Below are positions 62,832 through 64,000 of a stretch of DNA of 64,000 nt, piece after piece. The first letter of the stretch is position 1. Each line of letters opens with the position of its first letter. The DNA is from CAYUNE01 sp964446115. Its GTDB lineage: Bacteria > Desulfobacterota > Desulfobulbia > Desulfobulbales > Desulfobulbaceae. The notes beneath the pieces were generated by a model, which was not told the DNA's origin, ran no database searches, and saw nothing but the letters and a program-made list of their open reading frames with translations. The DNA lies in contig CAYUNE010000012.1 of the NCBI GenBank assembly GCA_964446115.1, positions 23,203 to 87,202 of the forward strand, in the 5' to 3' direction. The translations under genes and the position numbers were made by a program.

Positions 62832-62963
62832 CTAATAATTTCCTTTCTCATCAATGGCTTTGCACATATGACCGCACCTGGGACAGGGAAACTTGATGCC
62901 TCCGGGTGCCTTCAGATGCAAGCGAAGTTCATGCGCTGTTTTCGCCGGATCGAGAAGCTTGCT
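62832..62963 (-). pseudogene. Remnant of an ISL3-type transposase N-terminus
   Basis: A short open frame of about 43 codons with ELRLHLKAPGGIKFPCPRCG and then HMCKAIDEKG before TAG. The pattern (charged beta strand, FPCPxCG, Cys, then a D-x-K stretch) resembles the zinc-finger N-terminus of ISL3 family transposases, cut off just where the WRHL motif would follow. No start codon, no other part of the element and no terminal repeats are seen. Confidence 0.4.
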
Positions 62964-63371
62964 CTATCCCCAGATTTTTCAAATACCGAATAAACTTTTT
63001 CTGTTTTCTGAGCCTATAAAAAATTTTCCCTGGTTTCAGTAATGCCTTCCCCTTGGGCGTGATACGATATTTCTGCAGCCTGCTGGCAGGGTTATCAGGC
63101 AGGGAAAATTCTACATATCCATCGGTAAGAAGTTCTCGAATAATCTTGTTGAGATGCCCGGAAACCGTCTTCTGGCCCTGTTCCCTTGATACTGCAGATT
63201 TTGTTCCCACGGCCTTGGGAAACGCATGGTAAACCAGTGTTCAGCAACCTCGATACCCGGTTCATCCACATCGTATTCTCGGCAGAGATTACGGATGCGT
63301 TTGATGCCGGAACCGATATGTTCCACTGCCTCCATTCGGTGCAGCATGGTGTTTGCAGTGTAGACAATCAT
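62929..63371 (-). pseudogene. 3' remnant of a COG2865/AlbA_2 ATP-binding regulator
   Basis: Two overlapping frames make one broken gene. The first (63111-63371) has MLHRMEAVEHIGSGIKRIRNLCRE and WFTMRFPRP, the C-terminal signature of the AlbA_2/Schlafen-like 'ATP-dependent helicase-related regulator' family. The second (62929-63210) continues in another frame with its usual winged-helix end (LLTDGYVEFSLPDNPASRLQKYRITPKGKALL; shown in part). The N-terminal AlbA_2 domain is missing and a frameshift lies near 63180. Its first ATG overlaps the DUF4276 stop. Confidence 0.6.
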
Positions 63372-63973
63372 GGGTACACAGACCCGGGAGTATCAAAATT
63401 GTCCCTGATGAAGAGAAGAGCACGTTCAAGCGAACCAAAACAAGGAACTTCTGCTTTACGCAACGCCTGAAATTCTATCTGCCTGGTCATGGGAAGCTGA
63501 TCAACTGTTGGTTTATATGCCCGTCCTTTCGGCAGTTGTCCGGATAACCATTCCTTGATTCCGCGTCGAGCTTCCCATGACGCTCTGTCCCATGGTGGAA
63601 AATCCATTCGTTCCAGGCAGGGCAGAAACAGTACCTCATATTCCGGATGCAGAAGGACATATACCACTGGAAAAGGCAGGTTGAGTGTGCGGAGATGCCC
63701 CGCAATAAGTGGCGCCAGTTCTTTAGGGCAGTTATCATCCTCATCCCGCAGGATAAGCAACGCACCGGCATCAGGTTTAGTACGGACAAATTCAGCCCCG
63801 GCTTTCACACCGCCGGATGTTTTTGCTTCCCACAGGTGAAGATTCGGCCAGCGTCGCGGAATATGCCAAGGCGGATACAGATCCAGTTCATGGCTCAAGC
63901 GGCTGATGAGATTATGTGCGGCCTTTACCTCCCCGTGTCCCTCCACGAGGATATAGCCTTTTTTCGGGGACAA
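63368..63973 (-). CDS. DUF4276 family protein (TOPRIM-like)
   Basis: 201 residues from a TTG with GGAGGAG six bases before. ILVEGHGEVKAA (Glu of a TOPRIM fold) and LLILRDEDDNCP (D-x-D type) match DUF4276. The family usually stands beside an AAA/ABC-type ATPase in defence or repair islands. Here the upstream gene is cut by the window edge, and its stop lies inside the ribosome site of this one. Nuclease activity is inference. Confidence 0.8.
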   Translation of the reverse strand: MSPKKGYILVEGHGEVKAAHNLISRLSHELDLYPPWHIPRRWPNLHLWEAKTSGGVKAGAEFVRTKPDAGALLILRDEDDNCPKELAPLIAGHLRTLNLPFPVVYVLLHPEYEVLFLPCLERMDFPPWDRASWEARRGIKEWLSGQLPKGRAYKPTVDQLPMTRQIEFQALRKAEVPCFGSLERALLFIRDNFDTPGSVYP

Positions 63974-63976
63974 GTT

Positions 63977-64000
63977 TTACTCCTCCCCGTTTTCATCAAA
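63977..64000 (-). CDS. C-terminal end of an upstream gene (partial)
   Basis: The last codons read FDENGEE followed by TAA, 3 bp before the DUF4276 start. The tight spacing suggests an operon. By analogy with other DUF4276 loci it is likely an AAA-type ATPase, but too little is visible to say. Confidence 0.4.
   Translation of the reverse strand, partial: FDENGEE

Overview
This 64 kb window looks like chromosome from a sulfur-metabolising member of the Desulfobacterota, most likely Desulfobulbales. That placement is inference from gene content: an 11-subunit Nuo complex beside psrA/phsA-type molybdopterin oxidoreductases, many sigma-54 activators, a TauE-type permease and a high-GC coding style. 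No rRNA, tRNA or CRISPR array was seen.

Layout. 1-6.1 kb: rlpA converges on a minus-strand trpEGDCF operon (trpB and trpA are not here), preceded by a terminator-like hairpin and rpsT. 6.1-9.6 kb: a pentapeptide-repeat 'sandwich' protein, a secreted thermonuclease and a receiver-less sigma-54 activator. 9.6-17 kb: a chemosensory operon (cheA hybrid, PilJ-type MCP, cheW, cheB, cheR). 17-30 kb: housekeeping genes, including hisI-hisG-engB, a CW-repeat protein, lepA, rpoH, a DegT aminotransferase, a TPR protein, greA, a FadR-like TetR regulator with an operator, a purD-purE fusion, the threonylcarbamoyl-AMP synthase gene and an Hpt protein. 30-31 kb: a hemerythrin-PAS protein.

31.5-50.6 kb, all minus strand: nuoABCDHIJKLMN without nuoE, nuoF or nuoG. 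It is preceded by two tandem pairs of molybdopterin oxidoreductase plus four-cluster ferredoxin. Neither pair has a Tat signal or a membrane anchor. Upstream are a small coiled-coil membrane protein, a TauE/SafE permease with a large exported domain and another small membrane protein. The arrangement suggests that a cytoplasmic Mo/FeS module, not an NADH module, feeds electrons to the Nuo pump.

50.8-60.5 kb: a regulatory block (a GAF-GAF-PAS histidine-kinase-like protein without ATPase domain, a lone receiver, a full histidine kinase, a membrane protein). Next is an operon with a PEP-synthase-like phosphohistidine protein, a dual-specificity phosphatase fused to a Cys-cluster domain, and an NtrC-type regulator.

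60.5-64 kb is accessory DNA. A DUF3800 gene sits between two near-identical 48-bp direct repeats that duplicate the thiL/pps junction. Beyond thiL are an ISL3-like transposase remnant, a broken COG2865-type regulator and a DUF4276 (TOPRIM-like) gene whose probable partner runs off the window edge.
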